A stretch of DNA of 11,042 bases, taken from JBMNKL01 sp050261495 (GTDB taxonomy: Bacteria > Bacillota > Clostridia > Acetivibrionales > DTU013). Below, one piece after another: positions 1 through 7,573 of this stretch. The translations under genes and the position numbers were made by a program. The first letter of the stretch is position 1. Every line of letters starts with the position of its first letter. The stretch is from NCBI GenBank assembly GCA_050261495.1, contig JBLNDI010000141.1:1-11042 (forward strand). The letters are read 5' to 3'. Under the pieces are notes generated by a model, which was not told the origin of the DNA, did no database searches, and saw only the letters and a program-made list of their open reading frames with translations.

Positions 1-554
1 AAAGGACGCGGACGGTTCCCAATATATAAAATCCGCATCTTTTTACGGAACGTCCGCACAATGGAAATCACCGAAATAAACTCGAGAAATCCCTTTACAA
101 ATCTATCCTCATTAAGGTAGCAGTTAACAATATAACTGAATGGAATATGTGCGTTCAAAAAACCCTTGCTTGTAGCAAACAAGCCGCATTGGGTATCCTG
201 AAGACGCACTATGCCCGGAACCGGCTCCACATCCCTTTCGCCCCATAGCAGCACAGGAACCTTCAGTTGTTTTGCAACCCGTATGGCGATTTCCTCCGTG
301 CCAAAATTGCAATGCGGAAGGAAAATACCGTCGACATCATTTGCTTTCATTTTAGCAACGACTTTTTCAATATCATCAATCTCAAATATCAAGCCGTCGG
401 GAGCAAGGTCATTGCAATCGACCAGTTCTACCGGTTCGGGCAAAATCTCCTTAACTTTTTTCTCGATTGCATACTTCTGGTCTATCGGGACCTGCAAGTC
501 AAAAGCCTTTCTTTTGATTGGTATAAAACCCAGCTTAATTTCTTTCTGTCGCAT
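1..554 (-). CDS. L-fucose/L-arabinose isomerase-like protein, N-terminal part (runs off the window)
   Basis: An open frame of 184 codons starts at an ATG (554-552) and reaches the left edge without a stop, so the gene is partial only because the window ends. An AAAGGACAGG-type ribosome binding site lies about 10 nt upstream, and the gap to the preceding GH3 gene is 52 nt, so it looks like the next operon member. The translation resembles the N-terminal substrate-binding domains of the FucI/AraA-like sugar isomerases: an opening beta strand LGFIPIKRKAFD (residues 8-19), DGIFLPHCNFGTEE (75-88), a WGERD segment (104-108), and a domain boundary ending IGNRPRP (178-184). That family interconverts aldoses and ketoses using a divalent metal, but the metal ligands and catalytic residues sit in the C-terminal half, which is not visible. 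It could be a true isomerase or a diverged relative; the substrate cannot be told. The family call is fairly secure. Confidence 0.8.
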   Translation of the reverse strand, partial: MRQKEIKLGFIPIKRKAFDLQVPIDQKYAIEKKVKEILPEPVELVDCNDLAPDGLIFEIDDIEKVVAKMKANDVDGIFLPHCNFGTEEIAIRVAKQLKVPVLLWGERDVEPVPGIVRLQDTQCGLFATSKGFLNAHIPFSYIVNCYLNEDRFVKGFLEFISVISIVRTFRKKMRILYIGNRPRP

Positions 555-606
555 ATAAACTATTACCTGTCCTTTCTAAGCAATTCATTAGTTTCTTATG
601 CTTTCT

Positions 607-3381
607 CTACTCCACCAAAAGATAATCAACCAGTTCATCCTGCTTTATATATGGGATTTTCTTAACGCCCAGGCGTTCAACGGTTTCTGTGTACATAATG
701 TACCTTAATATGTTCATCGCGCATTTCTGCACGTCCCCAAGATAAATTGTCTCGTCCTCTTCCGTAAGAGGCCCGCAGTCTTTGTCTTCTTCCGGATCAT
801 ATTTGGTATGGTCGGTTTTCCGGATGATTTCGCGGTAAGCTTTCAAATAGGAAATCCATTCGTTGCCGGCGTACATCGAAAGATCATGATTTTCACCGGC
901 CAGGCCGTCTGTGCGGATCAGCCCTTTAAATCCCCATTCGCCTCTTATGATGTCCGTACAAAGGTCAAAGCTCTCTGAAGCATGCACGCCGTTAATAAAA
1001 TTGTATGAAGTCATGATCATTAAAGGACGAGCCGCTCTGATCACCATGCAGAAGCCTTTAAGATAGATTTCCCTGATGGTTCTTTCCGAGGCTACCGAAT
1101 TGGAGTAATAACGGTCTGTTTCCTGGTTGTTAAGCGCTATATGCTTTATACAGGCGCCGTACCCGGGTTCCGACTGTATTCCCCTTACTATGAAGGCAGC
1201 CATCAGTCCTGAAATTACCGGATCTTCGGAAAAGTATTCAAAGCTCCTGCCTAAAAGCGGGTCGCGGTGAATATTCAGCCCGGGAGCCAGCAAAACATTC
1301 ACGCCGCGCTCACGCAGCTCGAAAAGGATGCCTTCCCCGAATTTTCTGCACAGCCCGAGATCCCAGCTTTGAGCTATCAATATGCTTGCCGGCCAAGCGG
1401 AGCAATACAGGTACTGCGGCTGGCCGCTCCTGGCATATTCACTCGGGATTCTCCCTCTCCTGAGCTCGTTTGCCACAAGCTTCGCTTTTCCGTCGCTCGT
1501 ATATTCCTTAAGTATCCGGATCCCGGCAGGGCCGTCAAACTGCAGCGGCGTCGGGATACCGTATTTCTCCATCACATCATCGGCAAATCTTTCAAAATTG
1601 CACAAGAAGGCCAACTCTTCCAAAGACATTTGAGCTACAAACTCTTCAAGCGTCAGTTTCCCGTTCATTACATCGGCCAGCTTCGCTCCGGGCTTCTTAT
1701 CTACATATTTGATAACCTGTCTGTGCTTGCGGTTCGGCGTAACCTTATCTTCTAAATAAACCCTGTCTGCTGCATTCAACGGTCCTGTTTTTTCGTCGCC
1801 CACTATATAAGTGACAACGTCGTCAAAATCATAGGCAAAGCCGTTATGTGCCGTATCAAGCGTTTCAATCCTACCGGCGTCCAGTTCAATAACTTTCGCC
1901 GCCTTGATTTCCTGCTGTTCTCCCTCATAGCCGTACCCTGCGGCGCCCTTTTTGGTCAACTCGTTTAATTTTCCGGTATTCAGCTGGTTTGTTAACTGCT
2001 CGGCAACAGCTAAACCGTTCAAGCGCAGAACAGCCGCCACATGCGTATTACGTGAGGAATTGCCCACTCTTAAAATATAATCCCCCGCTTCCAGTATGAA
2101 AGCCGCTTTTTCCTCGCAGTACGACGCCATCTGTGAAACCGGGAACCTGATTTTAAGTGTTTGCCGCTCACCCGGCTTGAGCTCCCTTGTTTTTGCAAAG
2201 GCAACCAGTTCCTGGTACGGGTGCTCCAATACTCCGTCAGGAGCGGAATAATAAACCTGCACCACTTCTTTGCCGGAATATTTGTTCCCCGTATTGGCAA
2301 CCGCCACTTCCAGGACAACTTCTTTTTCATCGGCAGCCACATTGATAACCGAAATATCGAATTTGGTATATGATTTACCATAGCCAAATTCATAGATGGG
2401 CTTTATCCCGAATGTATCAAAATAGCGGTAACCCACGTAAATACCTTCGGTATATTCCTCGTAAAGGGAATTCCCGTCCCCGTTTCTTGCGAAATATTTG
2501 GACGCCGGGTAATCCTCATATTTATATGCCCATGTGTCGGTAAGCTTGCCGGAAGGAGTGACCCTGCCCTCTAAAACATCCAACACGGAATTGCCGCATT
2601 CCATACCGCCGTAAGAAATTAACAATACGGCGCCCAAGCCTTCTATTTCCTTGAAAAACCCGGCATCAATAACACCGCCGACATTCAGCAGCAATACGGT
2701 CTTTTTAAATTTCCTTACCATCCGGCTTATATTGGACTTTTCAATCTCCGTCAGTTCATAAGAGCTATTTACATAGCAGTCGGTCCGCTCCATGAACTCC
2801 TGTTCCTCTTTATGATTATCCGTCGCTTTTACCGGTTTCCTCTTCAGAAATATCTCCGTTGCTATGTTCTTAAAGTCCTCATCAACCGTTTTGAGCGGGA
2901 TGCCTTCCTTCCTTCTGTCCCAGCCTTCGCCTATTGTTCTTGAAATCACATAAATCGCCGTACCGGTCTGGCTTGCGGCAGCATCAAAATCCTCATCGGG
3001 GACGTAAAGATCGCCGGGGCGATAATATTCATATGTCAGGACCTGCGGGTATCCAGGAACCTGCATAAACGATTTTACTATCTCTTCCGCTTTTTTATAT
3101 TCACTATCGTATTCCAGCAGGTTCTTTTCGGAAACAACCTTGTACCCAGCATTTTTAAACGCATCCAGGATGTTGACCACCCTTCTTGGAAGGGCAATTG
3201 CCGAGCCGCATCCGCCATACACGGTGCGTATCGCTCCTCCTCCATACAGGGCAATGGTTTTTTCTCCTTCGTTCAGAGGCAATGTATTATTGTTATTCTC
3301 CAGCAAAACCATTCCCTGCGCTGCTATATCCCTTATAACAGGTTCATTTTCCTCAAAATAGGGACGTTCCCTTTTCAACAA
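607..3381 (-). CDS. Glycoside hydrolase family 3 beta-glycosidase with permuted domain order
   Basis: A 924-residue cytoplasmic enzyme (no signal peptide) that should release the non-reducing-end sugar of beta-linked oligosaccharides with retention. Domain order is the reverse of textbook GH3 proteins: the alpha/beta sandwich domain comes first (about 1-285, with GEGWDR at 151-156 and SYGGMECGNSVLDVLEG at 256-272), then a fibronectin III-like domain (about 345-440), a connector (about 445-570), and the TIM barrel last (about 575-900). Barrel motifs are DGPAGIR (616-622), GRSFEYFSEDP (711-721), KHIALNNQE (746-754) and WGFKGLIRTDG (816-826). By family comparison, Asp825 is the nucleophile and Glu152 the acid/base. 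The residue after the nucleophile is Gly, where Trp is usual. Clostridial beta-glucosidases with this permuted order are known. The start is TTG (3381-3379), with AAAGGGGAG 6 nt upstream; a second TTG follows directly. The gene lies 71 bp after the aldolase gene. The specificity (glucosidase, xylosidase or other) is open. Confidence 0.93.
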   Translation of the reverse strand: MLKRERPYFEENEPVIRDIAAQGMVLLENNNNTLPLNEGEKTIALYGGGAIRTVYGGCGSAIALPRRVVNILDAFKNAGYKVVSEKNLLEYDSEYKKAEEIVKSFMQVPGYPQVLTYEYYRPGDLYVPDEDFDAAASQTGTAIYVISRTIGEGWDRRKEGIPLKTVDEDFKNIATEIFLKRKPVKATDNHKEEQEFMERTDCYVNSSYELTEIEKSNISRMVRKFKKTVLLLNVGGVIDAGFFKEIEGLGAVLLISYGGMECGNSVLDVLEGRVTPSGKLTDTWAYKYEDYPASKYFARNGDGNSLYEEYTEGIYVGYRYFDTFGIKPIYEFGYGKSYTKFDISVINVAADEKEVVLEVAVANTGNKYSGKEVVQVYYSAPDGVLEHPYQELVAFAKTRELKPGERQTLKIRFPVSQMASYCEEKAAFILEAGDYILRVGNSSRNTHVAAVLRLNGLAVAEQLTNQLNTGKLNELTKKGAAGYGYEGEQQEIKAAKVIELDAGRIETLDTAHNGFAYDFDDVVTYIVGDEKTGPLNAADRVYLEDKVTPNRKHRQVIKYVDKKPGAKLADVMNGKLTLEEFVAQMSLEELAFLCNFERFADDVMEKYGIPTPLQFDGPAGIRILKEYTSDGKAKLVANELRRGRIPSEYARSGQPQYLYCSAWPASILIAQSWDLGLCRKFGEGILFELRERGVNVLLAPGLNIHRDPLLGRSFEYFSEDPVISGLMAAFIVRGIQSEPGYGACIKHIALNNQETDRYYSNSVASERTIREIYLKGFCMVIRAARPLMIMTSYNFINGVHASESFDLCTDIIRGEWGFKGLIRTDGLAGENHDLSMYAGNEWISYLKAYREIIRKTDHTKYDPEEDKDCGPLTEEDETIYLGDVQKCAMNILRYIMYTETVERLGVKKIPYIKQDELVDYLLVE

Positions 3382-3387
3382 AATAAT

Positions 3388-3396
3388 CTCCCCTTT
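3388..3396 (-). promoter_or_regulatory. Ribosome binding site supporting the TTG start of the GH3 gene
   Basis: On the minus strand this reads AAAGGGGAG, 6 nt upstream of the TTG at 3381-3379. There is no in-frame ATG nearby, so this site decides the start. A second TTG immediately follows and could also be used, changing the protein by one residue. Confidence 0.7.
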
Positions 3397-3452
3397 AATA
3401 ATCCCGTCAGATCTCCGGGCTTATATTGCATCTTCGTTATTGTTATACTTGG

Positions 3453-4280
3453 TTAATTAACTGCAAAAAGCATGATATGTTTCTTTACTACGTCCTTTAC
3501 AACACCTTTTAAATCCCTTGTATAGTCCAGGTAAGCCTTATAATTGCCAAAATGCCCGGTATTGAACTCTCTGGCCGCAACATCCATTGCCGTGTAAATG
3601 TTTATTTTATTGATTCCGCATTTGACAGCCCTGACAAAATCTTCATCAGGGATTCCAGTGCCGCCGTGCAGAACCAGGCCGCATTCAACCCTGGACCGTA
3701 TATCGCAAAGCCGGTCAAAATCCAACTTCGGTACGCCTTTATATTGTCCGTGCTGATTGCCGATTGCTATTGCAAGGGCGTCAACTCCGGTCCGGGCGAC
3801 AAATTCTTCGGCTTGTCCGGGTTTTGTAAACCCGTCGGGCGACAATTCATCAACTCCGGAACGCCCCACGTAACCGAGCTCCCCTTCTACGGAAACCCCC
3901 ATGGCATGCGCAATTTTAACGATTTCCGCCGTCCGTGCAACATTCTCCTCATAAGGAAGAGCCGAACCATCAAACATTACGGACGTAAATCCGGCGCGCA
4001 AGGCAGTCATAACCCCCTCGAAATGTTTGCCGTGATCCAGGTGAATCGCCATCGGTACCTTTGCATTTTTAAGCAAGGTTTTGCATGCCTGCGCCATAAC
4101 GTCAGCCGAATAATACTGCATAAAGCGTTCCGGGATTCCAAATATTGCCGGAATGCCGGTTTCCTGCGCCGCTTCGAAAATTGCACTAGCAAATTCAAGG
4201 TTAACTATGTTGAACATTCCTATACCAACTGAATGCTCTTGTGAGTATTTCGTCAATTCTGTCAATGTAGCCAGGGCCAT
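3453..4280 (-). CDS. Class II fructose-bisphosphate/tagatose-bisphosphate aldolase family protein
   Basis: A 275-residue cytoplasmic enzyme of the zinc-dependent class II aldolase family (FbaA/GatY/KbaY/IolJ group), which reversibly cleaves ketose 1,6-bisphosphates or related sugar phosphates to dihydroxyacetone phosphate and an aldehyde. Length is normal for the family. Visible motifs are AIHLDHG (78-84) with the probable catalytic Asp82 and zinc ligand His83, MFDGS (102-106), VEGELGYVG (131-139) with Glu132 and Glu134, the zinc-ligand candidate His177 in GNQHG, and VLHGGTGIP (203-211) with His205 and the phosphate-binding GGTG loop. NKINIYT (224-230) is the second phosphate-binding strand. 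The ATG start has GGAGGA about 10 nt upstream, and the gene begins 30 nt after the GH30 stop. Its place among glycosidase genes and next to an isomerase-like gene suggests a dedicated pathway, not housekeeping glycolysis. The exact substrate is not readable from sequence. Confidence 0.92.
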   Translation of the reverse strand: MALATLTELTKYSQEHSVGIGMFNIVNLEFASAIFEAAQETGIPAIFGIPERFMQYYSADVMAQACKTLLKNAKVPMAIHLDHGKHFEGVMTALRAGFTSVMFDGSALPYEENVARTAEIVKIAHAMGVSVEGELGYVGRSGVDELSPDGFTKPGQAEEFVARTGVDALAIAIGNQHGQYKGVPKLDFDRLCDIRSRVECGLVLHGGTGIPDEDFVRAVKCGINKINIYTAMDVAAREFNTGHFGNYKAYLDYTRDLKGVVKDVVKKHIMLFAVN

Positions 4281-4310
4281 TTGAAAATCTTCCTCCGTCC
4301 AATCAGCTAT

Positions 4311-5675
4311 CTATTTCTCCGGCGGTATCACACAGGTCACAAGCGACTTTTCCGGCAGCGCCAGTCTTGCCGTGCAGTCGCCCAGGCGCAGGTACACATT
4401 GCTCTGCTCCGTCATGCAATTCAAAACAACCACTACAATTTCTCCGTCCGGGTTTTGGAACGCAGTAGTTTTTATATTCTCGCTGAACGAACTGTTGCCA
4501 ATGCGCACGGCGCCGCGTTTTACAAACTTGCTGAAATGTGCCATGGAGTAGTATGTAGGCTCTATGATGACAGTGTCAGTCTCCGGATTTACGACAATCA
4601 TGGCTTTGCAGCCATATTCACGGTCGTGGAAAGGTCCGCCGTTTTCATCCACAACCATGTTCCAGTCCACCGCTGCTGCCATATAGTGATTGAAATTGCC
4701 AATTAATTCGGATGCATATATTTCCACGCCGCGCCAGCTGCTGTGCGGGCCTTCCATTGTCTCTCCGCGCGAAGTTCCAAGACAGAACTCCGTCAGTAGC
4801 AGCGGCTTATCCGGGAAAGCTTTATGAACCATTTCCAGCGCTTCAAAATGGTCGCCCGAGTACCAGTGGAAGGCGATGCCCCAGACGTCGTCCGCTGCCC
4901 CCTCCACCTTGAAGGAATCGCGCACCCGGTCGTAAACACGCTCCTTATTGTGGTCCCAAATCATTATTTTTAAATCTCCGAAGCCGGCTTTGTCCAGTGC
5001 AGGCTTCAGATACTTGTGCACAAAAAGCGCCTCTTCCTCGGCCGTGTATTGACAGCTTTCCCAGGTTTGCCATGCCTTCGCCTCATTCTGTACGGTCAAA
5101 CCAAAGAAAGTTATGCCTTCTTTTTGATATTCGCTTATATATTTAACAAAATACTTTGCCCAAGTATCGTAATATTCGTCCAGGAGCCGTCCTCCATGGC
5201 AAATGTCGCCATTGTCCTTCATCCATCCCGGCGGGCTCCATGGAGAGGCGAAAAGGTACAAGCCGCAAGCTTCTTTTTGGGCCGCTTTAATGAATGGTAT
5301 AATATATCGCCGATCATGGTCGATGGAGAATGTATCAAGGTTCTTGTCATTTTCTTCAACATAGGTATACCGTTCCAGTGAAAAATCGCAGGAATGTATG
5401 TGAGTGCGGCAAAAATTATATCCGAGCCCGTTTTCTTTATTAAAATACGCATCTATAATCAATTTCTTTTTTTCGTCGCTCATTTTTGAGTAGTTGTACG
5501 CCGTAGTTTCCGTGAATGCGCCGCCGAACCCGATTATTTCCTGGTAGCGCATTTCAGGGTAGATATTTATTACATTATTCTCTGTCTGAGTATCCTTTTC
5601 AAAATACACATCATCTTGTTCTTCCAACATCCTTGATGAGCCATCACTGCTCATAATCAACTTCACTTTTTTCAT
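4311..5675 (-). CDS. Glycoside hydrolase family 30 enzyme (glucosylceramidase-like beta-glycosidase)
   Basis: A 454-residue retaining glycosidase made of a TIM barrel (about 40-375) and a C-terminal beta domain (about 380-454). Visible GH30 motifs are GFGGAFTETTAYNY (49-62), NFCRTHIHSCDFS (87-99), ASPWSPPGWMKDN (143-155), the acid/base Glu198 in TVQNE, the nucleophile Glu296 in LLTEF, and AVDWNMV (335-341). No signal peptide is present, so it should act in the cytoplasm on imported sugars; characterised relatives include beta-glucosidases, beta-xylosidases and beta-1,6-glucanases. I start it at the ATG at 5675-5673, which has GGAAGGAG 8 nt upstream. An in-frame upstream ATG at 5717 would add 14 unlike residues and has no comparable site. 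It lies 49 nt after the second permease and 30 nt before the aldolase. The family is clear; subfamily and substrate are not. Confidence 0.93.
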   Translation of the reverse strand: MKKVKLIMSSDGSSRMLEEQDDVYFEKDTQTENNVINIYPEMRYQEIIGFGGAFTETTAYNYSKMSDEKKKLIIDAYFNKENGLGYNFCRTHIHSCDFSLERYTYVEENDKNLDTFSIDHDRRYIIPFIKAAQKEACGLYLFASPWSPPGWMKDNGDICHGGRLLDEYYDTWAKYFVKYISEYQKEGITFFGLTVQNEAKAWQTWESCQYTAEEEALFVHKYLKPALDKAGFGDLKIMIWDHNKERVYDRVRDSFKVEGAADDVWGIAFHWYSGDHFEALEMVHKAFPDKPLLLTEFCLGTSRGETMEGPHSSWRGVEIYASELIGNFNHYMAAAVDWNMVVDENGGPFHDREYGCKAMIVVNPETDTVIIEPTYYSMAHFSKFVKRGAVRIGNSSFSENIKTTAFQNPDGEIVVVVLNCMTEQSNVYLRLGDCTARLALPEKSLVTCVIPPEK

Positions 5676-5683
5676 TGCATAAA

Positions 5684-5691
5684 CTCCTTCC
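5684..5691 (-). promoter_or_regulatory. Ribosome binding site deciding the GH30 start
   Basis: The minus strand reads GGAAGGAG, 8 nt before the ATG at 5675-5673. It favours this start over the in-frame ATG at 5717, which lies upstream of the site. Confidence 0.75.
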
Positions 5692-5724
5692 AATTTACGC
5701 GTATGGCTTTCAGCCACATTTGAC

Positions 5725-6603
5725 TTAGCCTTTCACTGCACCCATGGTCAATCCGCTTACTATATGCTTTTGCAGTACATTTAAAAACAATAGGATAGGA
5801 ATGATCATCAGGACCGAAGCGGCCATGATTAATCCCCAGTCGGTGTTGTTTTCCTGCATGTAATTGTGCAAGCCTATTGTCATGGTCCGGTAAACATCTT
5901 TTTTAATAAGCAGAAGCGCTATCAAAAACTCATTCCAACAGTGGTTGAACGCTAAAATTGCGGCGGAAGCAATACCCGGCCGGGAAATCGGCAATACCAA
6001 TCGAATAATGACCTGCAGCCGGTTGCATCCGTCTATTCTTCCTGCTTCTTCCATTTCATGCGGTACATTCTCAATGAAGCTTGACATGAGCATTAGGCTC
6101 ATAGGAAGCGTGAATGCCGGGTAGGCCAAAAATAACGTATACCATTTATTTATTATGCCCATATCGTTAAAAGTAAGGTAAAGCGGTATTATCATCTGCA
6201 GAGTAGGGAACATCTGCACCATTAAAATAAAAGTTGTAAAAAGCTTGATACCTCGCATTTTTTTACCATACCGCGCCATCGCATAACCGCCCAGGATTGC
6301 TATGACCGTTGTAGATAAAGCGGTAACGGATGCATTGACAAAGCTGTTTTTAAAATAATTCAAAACGCGCGCATCACTCATCACTTTTTTATAAAAGTCC
6401 AGGGACCATTTTTCCGGGAAAATTCCTCTCGTGGAATACAAGGTATCATATGAACGGAAGGAAGTACCCAGCATCCCGATCAACGGCAGCATTGAGACAG
6501 CTAATATTAATATTAGAAACAGATATGGCATTAATCCGAATATTTTACGCACTGTTCTGTGCGCTTTGCCAACCCCTGCGGCAGTATTCATTATCCCCCT
6601 CAT
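5725..6603 (-). CDS. Sugar ABC transporter permease, MalG-like (CUT1)
   Basis: A 292-residue inner-membrane permease with about six transmembrane segments (roughly 23-46, 88-108, 121-143, 155-175, 208-232 and 256-276). It forms the second half of the CUT1 sugar channel. The cytoplasmic EAA loop that docks on the ATPase is at 184-205 (EEAGRIDG, then LVLP), and the C-terminus GLTMGAVKG is typical of MalG-type subunits. The ATG start overlaps the stop of the other permease (ATGA, 4 bp), so translation is probably coupled; a second in-frame ATG at 6591 is possible. No ATP-binding subunit is encoded in the window, as is common for CUT1 operons in Firmicutes that use a shared MsmK-type ATPase. An oligosaccharide substrate is inferred from neighbouring glycosidases. 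Confidence 0.95.
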   Translation of the reverse strand: MRGIMNTAAGVGKAHRTVRKIFGLMPYLFLILILAVSMLPLIGMLGTSFRSYDTLYSTRGIFPEKWSLDFYKKVMSDARVLNYFKNSFVNASVTALSTTVIAILGGYAMARYGKKMRGIKLFTTFILMVQMFPTLQMIIPLYLTFNDMGIINKWYTLFLAYPAFTLPMSLMLMSSFIENVPHEMEEAGRIDGCNRLQVIIRLVLPISRPGIASAAILAFNHCWNEFLIALLLIKKDVYRTMTIGLHNYMQENNTDWGLIMAASVLMIIPILLFLNVLQKHIVSGLTMGAVKG

Positions 6604-7496
6604 TCCTTTGCCGTTTTTCTGTTAATCAGCCTTAAGTAAATGGTCGTAACAATTAGCATGAATACCAGCATTAGTGTTGCCATCGCTGAAGCGTAACCGG
6701 TCCTCATCCTTGAGAACGCTGCATAATATGCGTGGACCGACAACACATAAGTAGCTTCGTTTGGCCCTCCCGAAGTAAGCAGGAACACCGAATCAAAGTT
6801 ATTGAATGTCCAGATAAACATCAAGGTAGTACACATAGCCGTTACACCGCGAAGTTGCGGCCACGTTACATTTCTGAACACCTGCCAGATATTCGCGCCA
6901 TCAATCCGCGCCGCTTCCTTTATTTCCTCCGAAACAGTTTGCAGGCCGGCAAGAAGCACCAATGCCATAAAAGGATAGTTCCTCCACATATTCACCAGGA
7001 TAACGGTCATTCTTGCAGCCCAAGGCGTAGAAAGAAATGCTACCGGCTTTGAAGCCAGTCCCAGTGATTGCAGCACAATGTTAATGATGCCAACCTGGTC
7101 GTTTAATGCGTAACGCCATATATAAGCCGCCACAACGGATGGAATCACCCACGGAATCATAACAAAAGTCCGAAAAATCCCGCGTCCTTTTATTTGCATA
7201 TTCATCAGCAGGGCAATCGCCAAGCCAAGCAAGTAACCTAATATGACCGTGCCAAGGGTATATATAATAGTAAAAGAGGCTGAACTCCAATAAGATTTAT
7301 CATTAAACAAATTTAAATAATTCTCCAAGCCTATAAACCGCGTTGGGACATTTTTTAAAAGCTGCCTGTTGGTGAAGCTAAGGCCAATACCTTGTATCAT
7401 CGGCCATAACCGTACGGTCAAAAGCACCAGGCTTGCCGGTAAGAGCAACATCCAGGCAAAGAATTGTTCGCTGTGCACAAACCTCTTCAACTTCAT
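6600..7496 (-). CDS. Sugar ABC transporter permease, MalF/UgpA-like (CUT1)
   Basis: A 298-residue inner-membrane permease with about six transmembrane segments (roughly 12-33, 73-99, 106-130, 163-184, 218-240 and 268-290). It partners the MalG-like subunit encoded immediately after it. The EAA loop is at 192-215 (KEAARIDGAN, then TWPQL), and TSGGPNEAT (241-249) is typical of this subunit type. The protein is much shorter than Escherichia coli MalF and lacks its large periplasmic insertion, as is usual in Gram-positive relatives. The ATG has AAGGAG 7 nt upstream. It is separated from the binding-protein gene by 77 nt containing a hairpin. Confidence 0.95.
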   Translation of the reverse strand: MKLKRFVHSEQFFAWMLLLPASLVLLTVRLWPMIQGIGLSFTNRQLLKNVPTRFIGLENYLNLFNDKSYWSSASFTIIYTLGTVILGYLLGLAIALLMNMQIKGRGIFRTFVMIPWVIPSVVAAYIWRYALNDQVGIINIVLQSLGLASKPVAFLSTPWAARMTVILVNMWRNYPFMALVLLAGLQTVSEEIKEAARIDGANIWQVFRNVTWPQLRGVTAMCTTLMFIWTFNNFDSVFLLTSGGPNEATYVLSVHAYYAAFSRMRTGYASAMATLMLVFMLIVTTIYLRLINRKTAKE

Positions 7497-7525
7497 AAAA
7501 ATACTCCTTAATCACGGAAAATATC

Positions 7526-7550
7526 GGGGCTACGGCTACAGCGTAGCCCC
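7526..7550 (-). other. Intercistronic hairpin between binding protein and permease genes
   Basis: A perfect 9-bp inverted repeat, GGGGCTACG and CGTAGCCCC, with a 7-nt loop (7535-7541). The minus-strand RNA continues GATATTTT with no proper U tract, so it is a poor terminator. It lies after the binding-protein stop and before the permease ribosome binding site. A hairpin here would be expected to protect the 3' end of the upstream message, giving more binding protein than permease, as in other CUT1 operons; partial termination is an alternative. The repeat is certain and the role is inferred. Confidence 0.7.
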
Positions 7551-7573
7551 TACTTAAATCACGCTCGATGCAA

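Noticed and set aside
211..665. Two plus-strand open frames of 115 and 132 codons near the left edge.
   Set aside because: They overlap the isomerase-like gene on the other strand, which has recognisable family motifs and a ribosome binding site. The frames themselves look random and low-complexity.
3400..3425. CCCG/CGGG stem around AGATCT between aldolase and GH3 genes as a terminator.
   Set aside because: The stem has only 4 bp, there is no U tract, and genes on either side appear to belong to the same operon.
3552..4232. A 226-codon open frame on the plus strand opposite the aldolase gene.
   Set aside because: It is wholly antisense to a clear aldolase with all family motifs, has no family resemblance, and its composition follows from the codon pattern of the real gene.
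5676..5717. Upstream in-frame ATG at 5717 as the GH30 start, giving 468 residues.
   Set aside because: It places the strong GGAAGGAG site inside the gene and adds a tail unlike the family; the ATG at 5675 is correctly spaced behind that site.
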